Shown: positions 26,304 to 35,349 of the stretch, one piece after another
Layout: each line of letters opens with the position of its first letter
Position numbering within the stretch: position 1 is the first letter of the stretch
Notes under the pieces: model-generated
What the model saw: the letters and a program-made list of their open reading frames with translations, nothing else
Databases searched by the model: none
Told to the model about the DNA's origin: nothing
Origin: Virgibacillus sp. LDC-1
Lineage (GTDB): Bacteria; Bacillota; Bacilli; Bacillales; Amphibacillaceae
Reading direction: 5' to 3'
DNA: 64,000 nucleotides
NCBI RefSeq assembly: GCF_030137545.1
Contig: NZ_JARUVL010000001.1
Span: 124,001-188,000, forward strand
Program-made: the position numbers and the translations under genes

Positions 26304-27296
26304 TTAATCCTTTCTATATCCATGTGGATGTGATTTATGCCAATTCCAAGCATCCTGGATAATCGTTGTAATGGATGTGCGAGTAGGCTGCCATCCGAGT
26401 ATTTTTTTTGCTTTTGCGGAGCTAGCGATTAATTTACTTGGATCCCCTGCGCGACGCTGGCCAATTAATGCCGGGATTTCTTCACCTGTTACTTTTCTTG
26501 CTGCATCAACGATTTCTTTCACGGAAAAGCCTTGATTACTACCTAGATTAAAAATATCGCTCTCGCCATTTTGCTGTAAATAATCAAGCGCAAGCAAATG
26601 GGCAGCAATTAAATCCTCGACATGAATGTAATCGCGAATGCACGTCCCATCTGGTGTAGCATAATCGTCTCCAAAGATGGTTACATTGTCACGCTGCTTT
26701 AATGCGGTTTGTAGGACAATCGGAATAAGATGGGTTTCTGGATGATGGTCTTCACCGATTTCGCCAGTTGCTCTTGCACCTGCAACATTAAAATAGCGCA
26801 AGGATACAAACTTAATTCCGTGAGCCTTTGCTGTCCATTTCATCATTTTTTCCATTGTTAGCTTTGTTTCACCATATGTGTTCGTAGGGTTTGTCGTCAT
26901 CGTTTCTGTAATTGGCACGTGATCTGGCTCACCATAGGTTGCTGCAGTAGACGAAAAGACGATATGCTTTACATGAAACTCTGTCATCACCTGAAGTAAT
27001 ACTTGTGTTCCGTAAACATTATTATCAAAATATTTTAATGGATTTTCCATAGATTCTCCAACGAGCGAATTCGCTGCAAAGTGGAGAACGGCATCAATTT
27101 GTTCTTTTTGAAATACAGTGCGGAGAAAATCAATTTGGCGAATGTCACCATGATAAAAGGTTGCATTGGGGTGCAGTGCTTCTCGATGACCTGTTTCCAG
27201 ATTATCGACAACAACTACGTCTTTCTTTTGATCGATTAACTGATAAACTGCGTGGGAGCCGATATATCCTGCTCCACCTAAAACTAAAATACTCAT
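26304..27296 (-). CDS. galE: UDP-glucose 4-epimerase
   Basis: 330-residue extended [19 protein letters not shown] at the NAD site, the catalytic Ser/Tyr/Lys in [10 protein letters not shown] and NTYGETK, then LRYFNVAGA and [13 protein letters not shown]. It interconverts UDP-Gal and UDP-Glc, closing the Leloir part of the galacto-N-biose route. Start ATG behind GAAGGAGTGG. First gene of galE-galT. Confidence 0.96.
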   Translation of the reverse strand: MSILVLGGAGYIGSHAVYQLIDQKKDVVVVDNLETGHREALHPNATFYHGDIRQIDFLRTVFQKEQIDAVLHFAANSLVGESMENPLKYFDNNVYGTQVLLQVMTEFHVKHIVFSSTAATYGEPDHVPITETMTTNPTNTYGETKLTMEKMMKWTAKAHGIKFVSLRYFNVAGARATGEIGEDHHPETHLIPIVLQTALKQRDNVTIFGDDYATPDGTCIRDYIHVEDLIAAHLLALDYLQQNGESDIFNLGSNQGFSVKEIVDAARKVTGEEIPALIGQRRAGDPSKLIASSAKAKKILGWQPTRTSITTIIQDAWNWHKSHPHGYRKD

Positions 27297-27673
27297 TTTA
27301 CCACTCCTTCAGGGAAATCATGTTTGGTTAATGTCATAAAGACTGCTTTCATTCACATCATGCACCAATGTTCTTCCTTACAAAAGTTCATGTATCCATG
27401 AGTATGCGAACAAACCGGAGCTGAAATGCAACTGCAGTCCTTCATAATAGTCGTTTTCCTGTTCAATAAAAATACAAAAAACACCGTGATGAACAGGGTG
27501 AAGTGTGGAAAATAAATATATGCTTGCAACAAAGAAGGGAAAGCAAGCGATTGTTTTATCAATCAAAAAAATAGGGGACTACTGTTAGTCTAATCTATCT
27601 TGTTTAATTAGTATAGTAGAATGGCGGATTTTTTTCGAAAAAGTTACGAAACGTAAACGAAAAACAATTTCAC
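27297..27673. other. Intergenic region upstream of galE
   Basis: About 380 bases without a credible gene; short ORFs here lack ribosome sites and homology. A near-palindrome GTTACGAAACGTAAAC at 27643-27658 and a TATACT on the minus strand at 27610-27615 may be operator and -10 for galE, but no matching -35 is seen. Confidence 0.4.
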
Positions 27674-27677
27674 TAAA

Positions 27678-27709
27678 AAAGCATCCAACAAAATTTGCAT
27701 TGGATGCTC
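27678..27709 (-). terminator. Rho-independent terminator of AraC-type gene
   Basis: On the minus strand AGCATCCAA...TTGGATGCT is followed by TTTTTT, just past the regulator stop codon. Confidence 0.85.
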
Positions 27710-27722
27710 TTTACCGTACAAG

Positions 27723-28565
27723 TTATACGCTTCCTTTACTCTTTGCCGCTTTTCGATAGCTTGAAGGTGTTTCGTTTGTGCTTCGTTTAAACGCTTGTGC
27801 AAAAAATGATTGTGAAGAAAACCCGATAATTTCAGCAATATAAGAGATAGGATAATCGGTTGTTTCTAATAAAATTTGTGCCTCACGCACACGGATTTTA
27901 TTTAAATAGTCAATGGGAGAGACGCCCATATCCTTTTTAAAGCTATGTGCCAAATAATACTTATTAATATGGGCAACCTTGGCAAGCTTATCAAGTGTAA
28001 TATTATCACGGTAATTCTGATTAATGTAATGCATAGCAAATGCGACCGCTTTGTTTACATTCTTTGTTTCAATTTGCTCCACCTTGAAATTCTTTTCTCT
28101 TCGTAGCTTTACAATTAAAATCTCAATTATATTTTGACAAACAATCTCGTATTCTGCATCCCCGTGCTGGACCTCTACTAAAAGCTTTTGAAGATAAAAG
28201 AGCATGTCCTTCCGATCTCCTTGATAGGTGTAAAGTCCAACACTGGAATCCATTTCTTTTGGTAGCGAAAAGGCTAGTCCTTCAATCCCTAATGCAATAT
28301 ATTCCAAGGAATCCTGTGGGTTTGATTTTTCTGTATGCTCGACATTTGGATTAATAATGACAAGATCATTTTCTTTAATCGGAATTTCCTTTTGTGGAAG
28401 TACGAATGCTCCTTTTCCTTTTACAATATAAAAAAGCTCTGTAAAATGATGCGTGTGCTGCGTGCTATGCCAGCCTTTGTCATATTCAGAATGGGTAATG
28501 TATAACAGCTTAAAGGGCATTTTTTCCACCGAAAAATCCTTCATTTTATAAACTTCATAGGACAT
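27723..28565 (-). CDS. AraC family transcriptional regulator of the galacto-N-biose locus
   Basis: 280 residues: an N-terminal cupin sensor (~20-130; HSTQHTHHFTELFYIVKGKG, then NPNVEHTEK) and a C-terminal double HTH (~175-275; LDKLAKVAHINKYYLAHSFKKDMG and ISYIAEIIGFSSQSFFAQAFK). It is divergent from the sugar-importer operon and next to galET, so it most likely activates import and breakdown genes when the disaccharide or a derivative is bound. The effector is inferred. Confidence 0.85.
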   Translation of the reverse strand: MSYEVYKMKDFSVEKMPFKLLYITHSEYDKGWHSTQHTHHFTELFYIVKGKGAFVLPQKEIPIKENDLVIINPNVEHTEKSNPQDSLEYIALGIEGLAFSLPKEMDSSVGLYTYQGDRKDMLFYLQKLLVEVQHGDAEYEIVCQNIIEILIVKLRREKNFKVEQIETKNVNKAVAFAMHYINQNYRDNITLDKLAKVAHINKYYLAHSFKKDMGVSPIDYLNKIRVREAQILLETTDYPISYIAEIIGFSSQSFFAQAFKRSTNETPSSYRKAAKSKGSV

Positions 28566-28663
28566 TCATCTCATCCTTTCGATGGAGCATATTGTTACTA
28601 TATTATTTTATCGAGTTATAATATAAAAAGCAATATAACTAAAAATATCAACAAGATGTTTAT

Positions 28664-28691
28664 TGTGAAAGCGTTTTATTATTTGTACGAT
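28664..28691 (+). promoter_or_regulatory. Promoter with overlapping cre-like site, sugar importer operon
   Basis: TTGTGA (28664) and TACGAT (28686) are spaced 16 bases. TGAAAGCGTTTTAT at 28666-28679 matches the cre consensus at 12 of 14 positions and overlaps the -35, fitting CcpA repression of an AraC-activated promoter. Confidence 0.5.
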
Positions 28692-28728
28692 AAAGATGTG
28701 GAAAATAAAAAAAGTAGGGGGCACGCAT

Positions 28729-30084
28729 ATGAAGCTCAAGAAAATAGTTTGGATGTTTGCACTTGTTTTGTTAGTTGTCGGCCTGGCAGCTTGTTCTGGG
28801 GATAAAGAAGAAGGCGATAACAATGATGCAGCAGGTGACAAGGATAAGGGAAAGCAAACGACACTAAAAGTAGCCGCATTAGAATCTGCATATGGCGCAG
28901 ATATGTGGAACAAAATCGCTGAATCCTACGAGGCAGCAAATGAAAATGTGAAAATCGAATTAACATTAAAGAAGAATTTAGAAGAGGTCATTCGTCCGAA
29001 CATGCAGGCTGGAGAATATCCAGATGCTGTTTTACTAGCAACTGGACGTCCAGAAGCATTAACAGAAACGTTAATTAAGGAAAATGGCTTAGAAGATATT
29101 TCAGATGTATTTGAAGGAAAAGTATATGGTGAGGATATTAACGTAAAAGATAAAATGTTATCTGGTTTCACTAATACGTTAGCAACAAATCCATATGCAG
29201 ATGGTAAAACATATTTAGCACCAATGTTCTATAGCCCAACAGGATTATTCTACAATGCTGGTCTATTAGAAGAAAAAGGTTGGGAAGTTCCAAAAACATG
29301 GGATGAAATGTGGGAGCTAGGAGAAAAAGCACAAGCAGAAGGTATTTCCTTATTCACATACCCAACAACTGGTTATTTTGATACATTTATCGGATCCATG
29401 CTTTATGCTGCAGGAGGTACAGACTTCTTTAATTCTGCAATGACTTATGAAGATGGAATTTGGGAGTCAAAAGAAGCAACGAAAGTATTCGAAACAGTTG
29501 AGAAGTTAAAGGATTATACAGAAAAGAACACGGTAGCAAATGCGAATCCGAACGATTTTACAAAGAACCAACGATTAATCTTGGATAATAAAGCATTATT
29601 CATGCCGAATGGAACATGGGTTGCAGGAGAAATGGCGGAAGCACCAAGAGCAGAGAACTTTGAATGGGCTATGATGCCAATGCCTGCTTTTGAAGAAGGT
29701 GGAGACCGCTATGCATTTACTTTCTTTGAGCAAATGTGGATTCCAGCAGCTGCAAAAAATAAAGATGCTGCGAAAGAATTTATTTCGTACATGTATTCCG
29801 ATGAAGCAGCAAAAATTTTCCTAGAAGCAGGTGCGATTCAGCCTGTGAATGGAATTATTGATCAATTAGAAGGACAAAACAAAACATTCTACAGTGTCTA
29901 TGAGAGTGAAGGTGCACTTCCAGCTATGGGTACATTTGCTTCAACAAAGCCTGTACCTGGTGTAAATATGGGAGATACATTATATGGTTCAATCGACAGT
30001 GTCATGAGTGGAAAAATTTCGTATAAAGAATGGCAGGCAAATGTCGAAGCAGCAAGTGATAAGCTAAGAGATGCAATGAATTAA
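28729..30084 (+). CDS. ABC sugar transporter substrate-binding lipoprotein
   Basis: A lipobox signal peptide (LAAC) anchors this ~451-residue family 1 extracellular solute-binding protein. Features include YADGKTYLAPMFYSPTGLFYNAGLLEEKG, typical of the ligand cleft. It should capture the disaccharide (galacto-N-biose or lacto-N-biose) outside the cell; the ligand is inferred from the locus. The ATG at 28729 follows GTAGGGGG; the upstream in-frame ATG at 28696 would bury the signal peptide. A stem-loop lies between this gene and the permease genes. Confidence 0.88.
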   Translation: MKLKKIVWMFALVLLVVGLAACSGDKEEGDNNDAAGDKDKGKQTTLKVAALESAYGADMWNKIAESYEAANENVKIELTLKKNLEEVIRPNMQAGEYPDAVLLATGRPEALTETLIKENGLEDISDVFEGKVYGEDINVKDKMLSGFTNTLATNPYADGKTYLAPMFYSPTGLFYNAGLLEEKGWEVPKTWDEMWELGEKAQAEGISLFTYPTTGYFDTFIGSMLYAAGGTDFFNSAMTYEDGIWESKEATKVFETVEKLKDYTEKNTVANANPNDFTKNQRLILDNKALFMPNGTWVAGEMAEAPRAENFEWAMMPMPAFEEGGDRYAFTFFEQMWIPAAAKNKDAAKEFISYMYSDEAAKIFLEAGAIQPVNGIIDQLEGQNKTFYSVYESEGALPAMGTFASTKPVPGVNMGDTLYGSIDSVMSGKISYKEWQANVEAASDKLRDAMN

Positions 30085-30122
30085 ATGATTTGTATGCCTG
30101 TATAAGAACGACAGTAACTTAA

Positions 30123-30160
30123 AAATAAAACGGTGGGTATACAGGCTCGCCGTTTTATTT
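30123..30160 (+). terminator. Intercistronic stem-loop (partial terminator or mRNA stabiliser)
   Basis: AAATAAAACGGTG pairs with CGCCGTTTTATTT (one G-T wobble) between the binding-protein and first permease genes. This placement commonly keeps the binding protein in excess over the permeases. Confidence 0.65.
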
Positions 30161-30180
30161 GCTTAAGAGAGGTGAACGAG

Positions 30181-31071
30181 ATGAGTAAATCGAAGTCGAG
30201 AAATATATTTATTCTGGTTAGTGTTGCACCAGCAATAATATTATTTCTCTTATTTATGGTTATTCCAACGATAGAAGTGTTTCGGATGTCGTTGTATCAA
30301 TGGGGAGGCTTTTCTAACACACAGCAATTTGTGGGCTTAGATAATTTTAGAACGTTATGGAATGACATGAATTTCATTCGTTCCTTTCAAAACTCCATCC
30401 TGTTAATTGTTGTAGTAGCGTTGATCACTGTTGTTTTTGCGGTGTTCTTTGCAGCAATTCTTACGAAAGAAAATGTACGAGGAGCTAACTTCTTCCGTGT
30501 CATTTTTTACATTCCGAACATCCTTTCTGTCGTTGTTATTGCGGGTATTTTCTCCGCAATCTATGATCCATCAAATGGATTGTTAAACAGCGTTTTCGGT
30601 ATGTTAAGCCTAGAAAATCTTCAGCAAATGTGGCTCGGAAATCAAGAAATTGTTATCTATAGTATTGCGGGTGCGTTAATTTGGCAGGCGATCGGATATT
30701 ACATGGTCATGTACATGTCTAGTATGGCAAGTATACCTGCAAGCTATTACGAAGCTGCATCATTAGAGGGCGCTAGTAAATTAAAGCAGTTTACGAGCAT
30801 CACCCTTCCACTAATTTGGAACAATATCCGAACAACATTAACATTTTTTATCATTAGTACGATTAATTTAAGCTTCTTGCTTGTAAAAGCGATGACGAAT
30901 GGTGGACCAGATGGATCGACAGAAGTTTTCCTTTCCTACATGTATGCACAAGCCTACGGGAACTCAACATACGGCTATGGAATGGCAATCGGAGTCGTTG
31001 TCTTTACCTTCTCATTTGTTCTTGCAGCGATTGTTACACGAATTACGAAGCGTGACGTACTGGAATATTAA
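30181..31071 (+). CDS. ABC sugar transporter permease (MalF-like)
   Basis: ~296 residues, six predicted membrane helices, and the cytoplasmic EAA loop at ASYYEAASLEGASKLKQFTSITLPLIWN. This binding-protein-dependent permease forms the channel with the next gene product. No ATPase gene is in the locus, so a shared MsmX-type ATPase encoded elsewhere probably energises it. ATG at 30181 lies behind GAGAGGTG; the longer ORF start at 30133 overlaps the stem-loop. Confidence 0.88.
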   Translation: MSKSKSRNIFILVSVAPAIILFLLFMVIPTIEVFRMSLYQWGGFSNTQQFVGLDNFRTLWNDMNFIRSFQNSILLIVVVALITVVFAVFFAAILTKENVRGANFFRVIFYIPNILSVVVIAGIFSAIYDPSNGLLNSVFGMLSLENLQQMWLGNQEIVIYSIAGALIWQAIGYYMVMYMSSMASIPASYYEAASLEGASKLKQFTSITLPLIWNNIRTTLTFFIISTINLSFLLVKAMTNGGPDGSTEVFLSYMYAQAYGNSTYGYGMAIGVVVFTFSFVLAAIVTRITKRDVLEY

Positions 31072-31088
31072 GGAGGTTTGGCAGATTG

Positions 31089-31970
31089 ATGAAGAAATCA
31101 AAAGGTATTAGCACAGAAAAGTTATTTCGATTATTTGTATATGTTGCATTAATTTCATTAGCAATCTCCATCCTTATTCCAGTTGGATGGGTGTTTCTCG
31201 CTTCTATTAAGGAAAATGCAGAGTTCTATGGCAGTCCTTGGGCAATGCCAAATGGCTTTCATTTTCAAAACTTTATAGAAGCATTTAATGAGGCAAAAAT
31301 GGGAGAGTATCTACTTAACTCTGTCATTGTTACGGTATTAGCATTAGTAATTTTGCTTGCTGTTGCATTACCAGCAGCATATGTATTATCACGCTTTACA
31401 TTTAGAGGAAGTAAATTTTTGAATAGCTTTGTAAAAGCAGGGTTATTTATCAATATGAGTTATATTGCTGTTCCTATCTTTCTTATGCTACTTGATTGGG
31501 ATACCGCATTACGTGTCATTATGGGTGATGGTGTCTTTTTAAACAATCGTTTCATGCTTGCGCTTGTTTATGCATCAACGGCATTACCGTTCACTATTTT
31601 TCTGCTTTCCAGTTATTTTGAAACATTACCTGCTGACTTTGAAGAAGCTGCAAGTATTGATGGAGCAGGATATTTTCGCACGATGTTTTCGGTAATGCTT
31701 CCAATGGCAATGCCGAGTATTGTTATTGTCGTGTTATTTAATTTTCTCCTATTTTGGAACGAATATATTCTTGCGCTGACATTAATGCCAGGAGAAAACC
31801 AAACACTGCCAGTCGGCTTATTGAACTTAATGGCAGCGGAAAGAGCCGCCGTAAATTACGGACCAATGTATGCAGGCATGGTTATTGTCATGCTACCAAC
31901 ATTAATTTTATACATTATTGTACAAAAACGATTAACTCAAGGGATGACGGTTGGAGGATTGAAAGGATAG
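31089..31970 (+). CDS. ABC sugar transporter permease (MalG-like)
   Basis: ~293 residues, six helices, EAA loop at PADFEEAASIDGAGYFRTMFSVMLPMAMP, and the usual short C-terminus ending QGMTVGGLKG. Partner of the preceding permease. AGGAGG at 31072 serves either ATG 31089 or TTG 31086; the two differ by one residue. Confidence 0.88.
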   Translation: MKKSKGISTEKLFRLFVYVALISLAISILIPVGWVFLASIKENAEFYGSPWAMPNGFHFQNFIEAFNEAKMGEYLLNSVIVTVLALVILLAVALPAAYVLSRFTFRGSKFLNSFVKAGLFINMSYIAVPIFLMLLDWDTALRVIMGDGVFLNNRFMLALVYASTALPFTIFLLSSYFETLPADFEEAASIDGAGYFRTMFSVMLPMAMPSIVIVVLFNFLLFWNEYILALTLMPGENQTLPVGLLNLMAAERAAVNYGPMYAGMVIVMLPTLILYIIVQKRLTQGMTVGGLKG

Positions 31971-31979
31971 GTGTATCAG

Positions 31980-34151
31980 ATGAAAAAACAAACAGGAAGA
32001 GTAACCTTACCGAGTGAGCAGAATTTTTTACAAGAAACAAAGGAATTAATGGCGCGCTGGGGTGCAGATGCGCTTCGAGATAGTGACGGAACAAAGCTTG
32101 ATGATGAAATTAAGCAATTGGATGCCAAAATCTATACGACGTATTTTGTGGCGAGAAGTCATAATGAATTTGCTGAAAAGCATCCAGAAGAAGTACAGCA
32201 GCTATATTTAATGTCCCAGTATAATACGGCAACATCTACAACACTGGATATTACGTTTTTAACTGGCTATTTCGAAGAGCAAATTGAAGCGGATTATGTA
32301 CATGACCCGAAGAAATGGTGGGAGGTTATTGACCGGACTACTGGTGCAGTTGTAGACCAGGAGAAATGGACTGTCGATCAAGAGAATAATGTATTGACAG
32401 TTCATGATGCAACACCATGGCATGAATATACCGTATCCTTTCTTGCCTATATGAAATGGGATCCTACCCAAATGTATAACCATATTACGAATGATTGGGG
32501 CGACAAGCCACATGAAATTCCGTTTGATGTTCGTCAGCCACATTCAAACCAATTTATGAAGCAATATTTACAGCAATGGTTGCAGGAAAACCCTGACACA
32601 GATGTTGTTCGTTTCACCACATTTTTCTATCACTTTACCCTTGTATTCAACAATTTAGGAAAAGAAAAATTTGTTGATTGGTTTGGTTATGGTGCAAGTG
32701 TATCGGTTGCAGCATTAGAAGCGTTTGAGAAAGAAAAAGGATATCGTTTAAGACCAGAGGATATTGTCGATCAAGGCTACTATAATTCTACGTTCCGTGT
32801 TCCTTCTAAAGCCTATTTAGATTATATGGACTTTATTCAGCAGTTTGTAGCGAAGGAAGTAAAGGAATTAGTCGATACTGTACGCGAATCTGGAAAAGAG
32901 TCGATGATGTTCCTTGGTGATAACTGGATTGGAACAGAGCCGTACGGAAAATATTTTAAAGAAACAGGCTTGGATGCTGTTGTTGGAAGTGTTGGTGATG
33001 GAACAACGCTACGAATCATTTCAGACATTCCGCATGTGAAATATACAGAGGGAAGATTTTTACCATACTTTTTCCCAGATACGTTTTATGAAGGCAATGA
33101 TCCAGTAATTGAAGCAAATCAAAATTGGCTTACTGCTCGTCGTGCCTTAATGCGAAAGCCGCTAGATCGAATTGGCTATGGAGGCTATTTAAGTCTTGCT
33201 TATAAATTCCCAGCGTTCGTTGACTATGTTGAAAAAGTTACCGATGAATTTCGCGAAATTTATAGCAATATTAAAGATGTCAAGCCGTATACCGGATTAC
33301 GTGTAGCGATATTAAATTCATGGGGTAAGCTAAGATCTTGGCAAACACATATCGTCGCACACGGCAAATGGTATAAGCAAATTTATTCGTACCAAGGTGT
33401 ATTAGAAGCATTAAGTGGATCGGCAGTTGAAGTAGAATTCATTAGCTTTGATGATGTAATTCAGAATGGGGTCCCAGAAGGTATTGACGTCATTATTAAT
33501 GCGGGTGATATGGGAACAGCATTTTCCGGTGGAGAGCGCTGGCAGGAGGAAGCATTAGTTGCAAAAATTACCGAATGGGTCTTTCATGGCGGAGGATTTA
33601 TTGGAATTGGAGAACCGACTGCATATCATCATGAGGGACGTTTCTTCCAGCTTGCGAACGTGCTTGGTGTAGATAAGGAATTAGGCTTTAGCTTATCTAC
33701 GAATAAATATTATACAGCGACTACACAAAACCACTTTATTGCAGAAGATATCGATACGTATGATTTTGGGGAAAGCATGAAAAACGTTTATGCTACCCGA
33801 GAAGATACAGAGATTATTGAGAATTCGGATGGAGATGTGCATTTAGCTAGTGCACCATTTGGTAAGGGTAGATCGGTTTACATTGCCGGGTTACCGTATA
33901 GTCATTCCAATACGCGATTATTAATGCGGGCTATGTATTACGCGGCAAATAAAGAAAAAGAATATAAGATTTGGCATGCATCAAATATTCATTGTGAAAT
34001 ACATGCATATCCAGAAGCTGGGAAATATGCGATTGTGAATAATTCGAATGAGCCGCAAGAAACAGAAGTATATGATGGAAACGGCGTAAAGCGGAATGTG
34101 TCACTAGCACCAAGTGCAATTATATGGGAGGAATGGCAGGATGAAAGATAA
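31980..34151 (+). CDS. GH112 1,3-beta-galactosyl-N-acetylhexosamine phosphorylase
   Basis: 723 residues, full length for galacto-N-biose/lacto-N-biose phosphorylases (lnpA-type). The enzyme splits Gal-beta-1,3-GalNAc or Gal-beta-1,3-GlcNAc with phosphate in the cytoplasm to Gal-1-P and the free N-acetylhexosamine, saving an ATP. Recognisable segments are GRVTLPSEQNF, MKWDPTQMYNHITNDWGDK and FLGDNWIGTEPYG, with a C-terminal GATase-like/beta region (GGGFIGIGEPTAYHHEGRFF). ATG at 31980 sits behind AAGGATAGGTG. The downstream GalNAc-type genes favour galacto-N-biose as the main substrate. Confidence 0.9.
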   Translation: MKKQTGRVTLPSEQNFLQETKELMARWGADALRDSDGTKLDDEIKQLDAKIYTTYFVARSHNEFAEKHPEEVQQLYLMSQYNTATSTTLDITFLTGYFEEQIEADYVHDPKKWWEVIDRTTGAVVDQEKWTVDQENNVLTVHDATPWHEYTVSFLAYMKWDPTQMYNHITNDWGDKPHEIPFDVRQPHSNQFMKQYLQQWLQENPDTDVVRFTTFFYHFTLVFNNLGKEKFVDWFGYGASVSVAALEAFEKEKGYRLRPEDIVDQGYYNSTFRVPSKAYLDYMDFIQQFVAKEVKELVDTVRESGKESMMFLGDNWIGTEPYGKYFKETGLDAVVGSVGDGTTLRIISDIPHVKYTEGRFLPYFFPDTFYEGNDPVIEANQNWLTARRALMRKPLDRIGYGGYLSLAYKFPAFVDYVEKVTDEFREIYSNIKDVKPYTGLRVAILNSWGKLRSWQTHIVAHGKWYKQIYSYQGVLEALSGSAVEVEFISFDDVIQNGVPEGIDVIINAGDMGTAFSGGERWQEEALVAKITEWVFHGGGFIGIGEPTAYHHEGRFFQLANVLGVDKELGFSLSTNKYYTATTQNHFIAEDIDTYDFGESMKNVYATREDTEIIENSDGDVHLASAPFGKGRSVYIAGLPYSHSNTRLLMRAMYYAANKEKEYKIWHASNIHCEIHAYPEAGKYAIVNNSNEPQETEVYDGNGVKRNVSLAPSAIIWEEWQDER

Positions 34152-34308
34152 TCTTTCTCGTATTCTAAAAGTCGTATTCTTTCTCTTTTGTATGTTTTTG
34201 ATCATTTATGGACAGCGAACCGTTGGGCGAACGTTTTTGTTTATGCAATTAGTCGGACTTGGAGGCTTGCTCGTTTTGCTTTGGAATTACAATCGAAAGT
34301 TTACGTGA
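34141..34308 (+). CDS. Small two-helix membrane protein
   Basis: A 55-residue protein with two hydrophobic helices (~10-27 and ~33-48), starting MKDNLSRILK and ending NYNRKFT. Its ATG overlaps the end of the phosphorylase gene by 11 bases behind GGAGGAATGG, so translation is probably coupled. Function unknown; similar tiny membrane proteins can accompany GH112 genes, and a role with the importer is possible but unproven. Confidence 0.6.
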   Translation: MKDNLSRILKVVFFLFCMFLIIYGQRTVGRTFLFMQLVGLGGLLVLLWNYNRKFT

Positions 34309-34395
34309 CCAATCGGTATGTGACACGATTTTTCCAATGAAAATAGCAATTCCTACCTGATTATAAAAATCAGCGATGAAGGGAAGTGTTCGGTT

Positions 34396-35304
34396 ATGAA
34401 GTATGCGATTGGAATCGATATCGGAGGAACAAAAATCGCCGCTGGCATTGTCAATGAAAAAGGCGATTTGATCCAAAAGGAAGTTGTGAAAAGTGATCCC
34501 TCTGATCGCGAGAAGATGTTCCAACAGGTGATTGGGTGTGTAGAGCAGCTTCTCAATCATTCTAGTATTCCATTAGATCATATTTATGGCATTGGAGCAG
34601 GTGTGCCAGGAAAGGTAGATCGGGAGAAAGGAATTGCCGTCTTTCAAAACAATTTACCATGGGATAATTTTCCGTTTGTTGAGCGCGTCAAAGAGGCATT
34701 ACATATCGAGCGGATTCGAATCGATAATGATGTCTATATGGCGGCCTTTGCAGAGTGGAAGCAAGCACAGCTAACGAATGATCAGCTACTCGTTTACCTA
34801 ACGATTAGTACAGGAATTTCCTGTTCGATTATTCAAGGCGGACAATTTGTACGTGGTGCGGGCTTTGCAGGGGAACTAGGTTTAATTCCTGTGCTTAGTC
34901 CGCGAAAGGATAGACTAGAGCGATTGGAAAGACTTGAGCTAATCGCTTCTGGGCCAGCTATTGAGAAAGAAGCGAAGTATCGTTTCGATGATTCATCAAT
35001 CACAGCAAAGAAACTATTCGATGCGTATTATGATGGGGATATACATGCACAGCAGTTGATTGACGAAACGGCAACTGCATTAGCACAAGGAATATACATG
35101 GTTAATAGCTTACTAGATCCACATAAAATTGTTATTGGTGGTAGTGTAGCGACGAATAATCCAATTCTTCTCCATGTTATCAAGGAGAAGCTAGGAAGTA
35201 GTCTCCTTCCAGAGCAACAGCACATCTTGAACAATATGGAGATCAGTCAGCTTAAAAACGAACAAGGTGTTGTCGGTGCAGGACTCCGCGTGTTTGAAAG
35301 CTAG
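34396..35304 (+). CDS. ROK family kinase, probable N-acetylhexosamine kinase, zinc motif missing
   Basis: 302 residues with the ATP phosphate-binding start AIGIDIGGTKIAAGIV and the catalytic region IDNDVYMAAFAEW (Asp base). The ROK zinc module is absent: the GExGH position reads AGELGL and the three-Cys motif is replaced by a charged segment (PRKDRLERLERLELI). In this pathway it should phosphorylate GalNAc or GlcNAc at O6 before AgaS/deacetylase. A regulator is unlikely since there is no HTH. Start ATG behind GAAGGGAAG. Confidence 0.8.
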   Translation: MKYAIGIDIGGTKIAAGIVNEKGDLIQKEVVKSDPSDREKMFQQVIGCVEQLLNHSSIPLDHIYGIGAGVPGKVDREKGIAVFQNNLPWDNFPFVERVKEALHIERIRIDNDVYMAAFAEWKQAQLTNDQLLVYLTISTGISCSIIQGGQFVRGAGFAGELGLIPVLSPRKDRLERLERLELIASGPAIEKEAKYRFDDSSITAKKLFDAYYDGDIHAQQLIDETATALAQGIYMVNSLLDPHKIVIGGSVATNNPILLHVIKEKLGSSLLPEQQHILNNMEISQLKNEQGVVGAGLRVFES

Positions 35305-35349
35305 TAATCTTACGGAAAACAGTAAATAAACAAATATGGAGGATGAAAA

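Noticed and set aside
27353-27566. Cys-rich short ORFs upstream of galE
   Set aside because: No ribosome binding sites and they lie in a promoter region; nothing recognisable in the translations.
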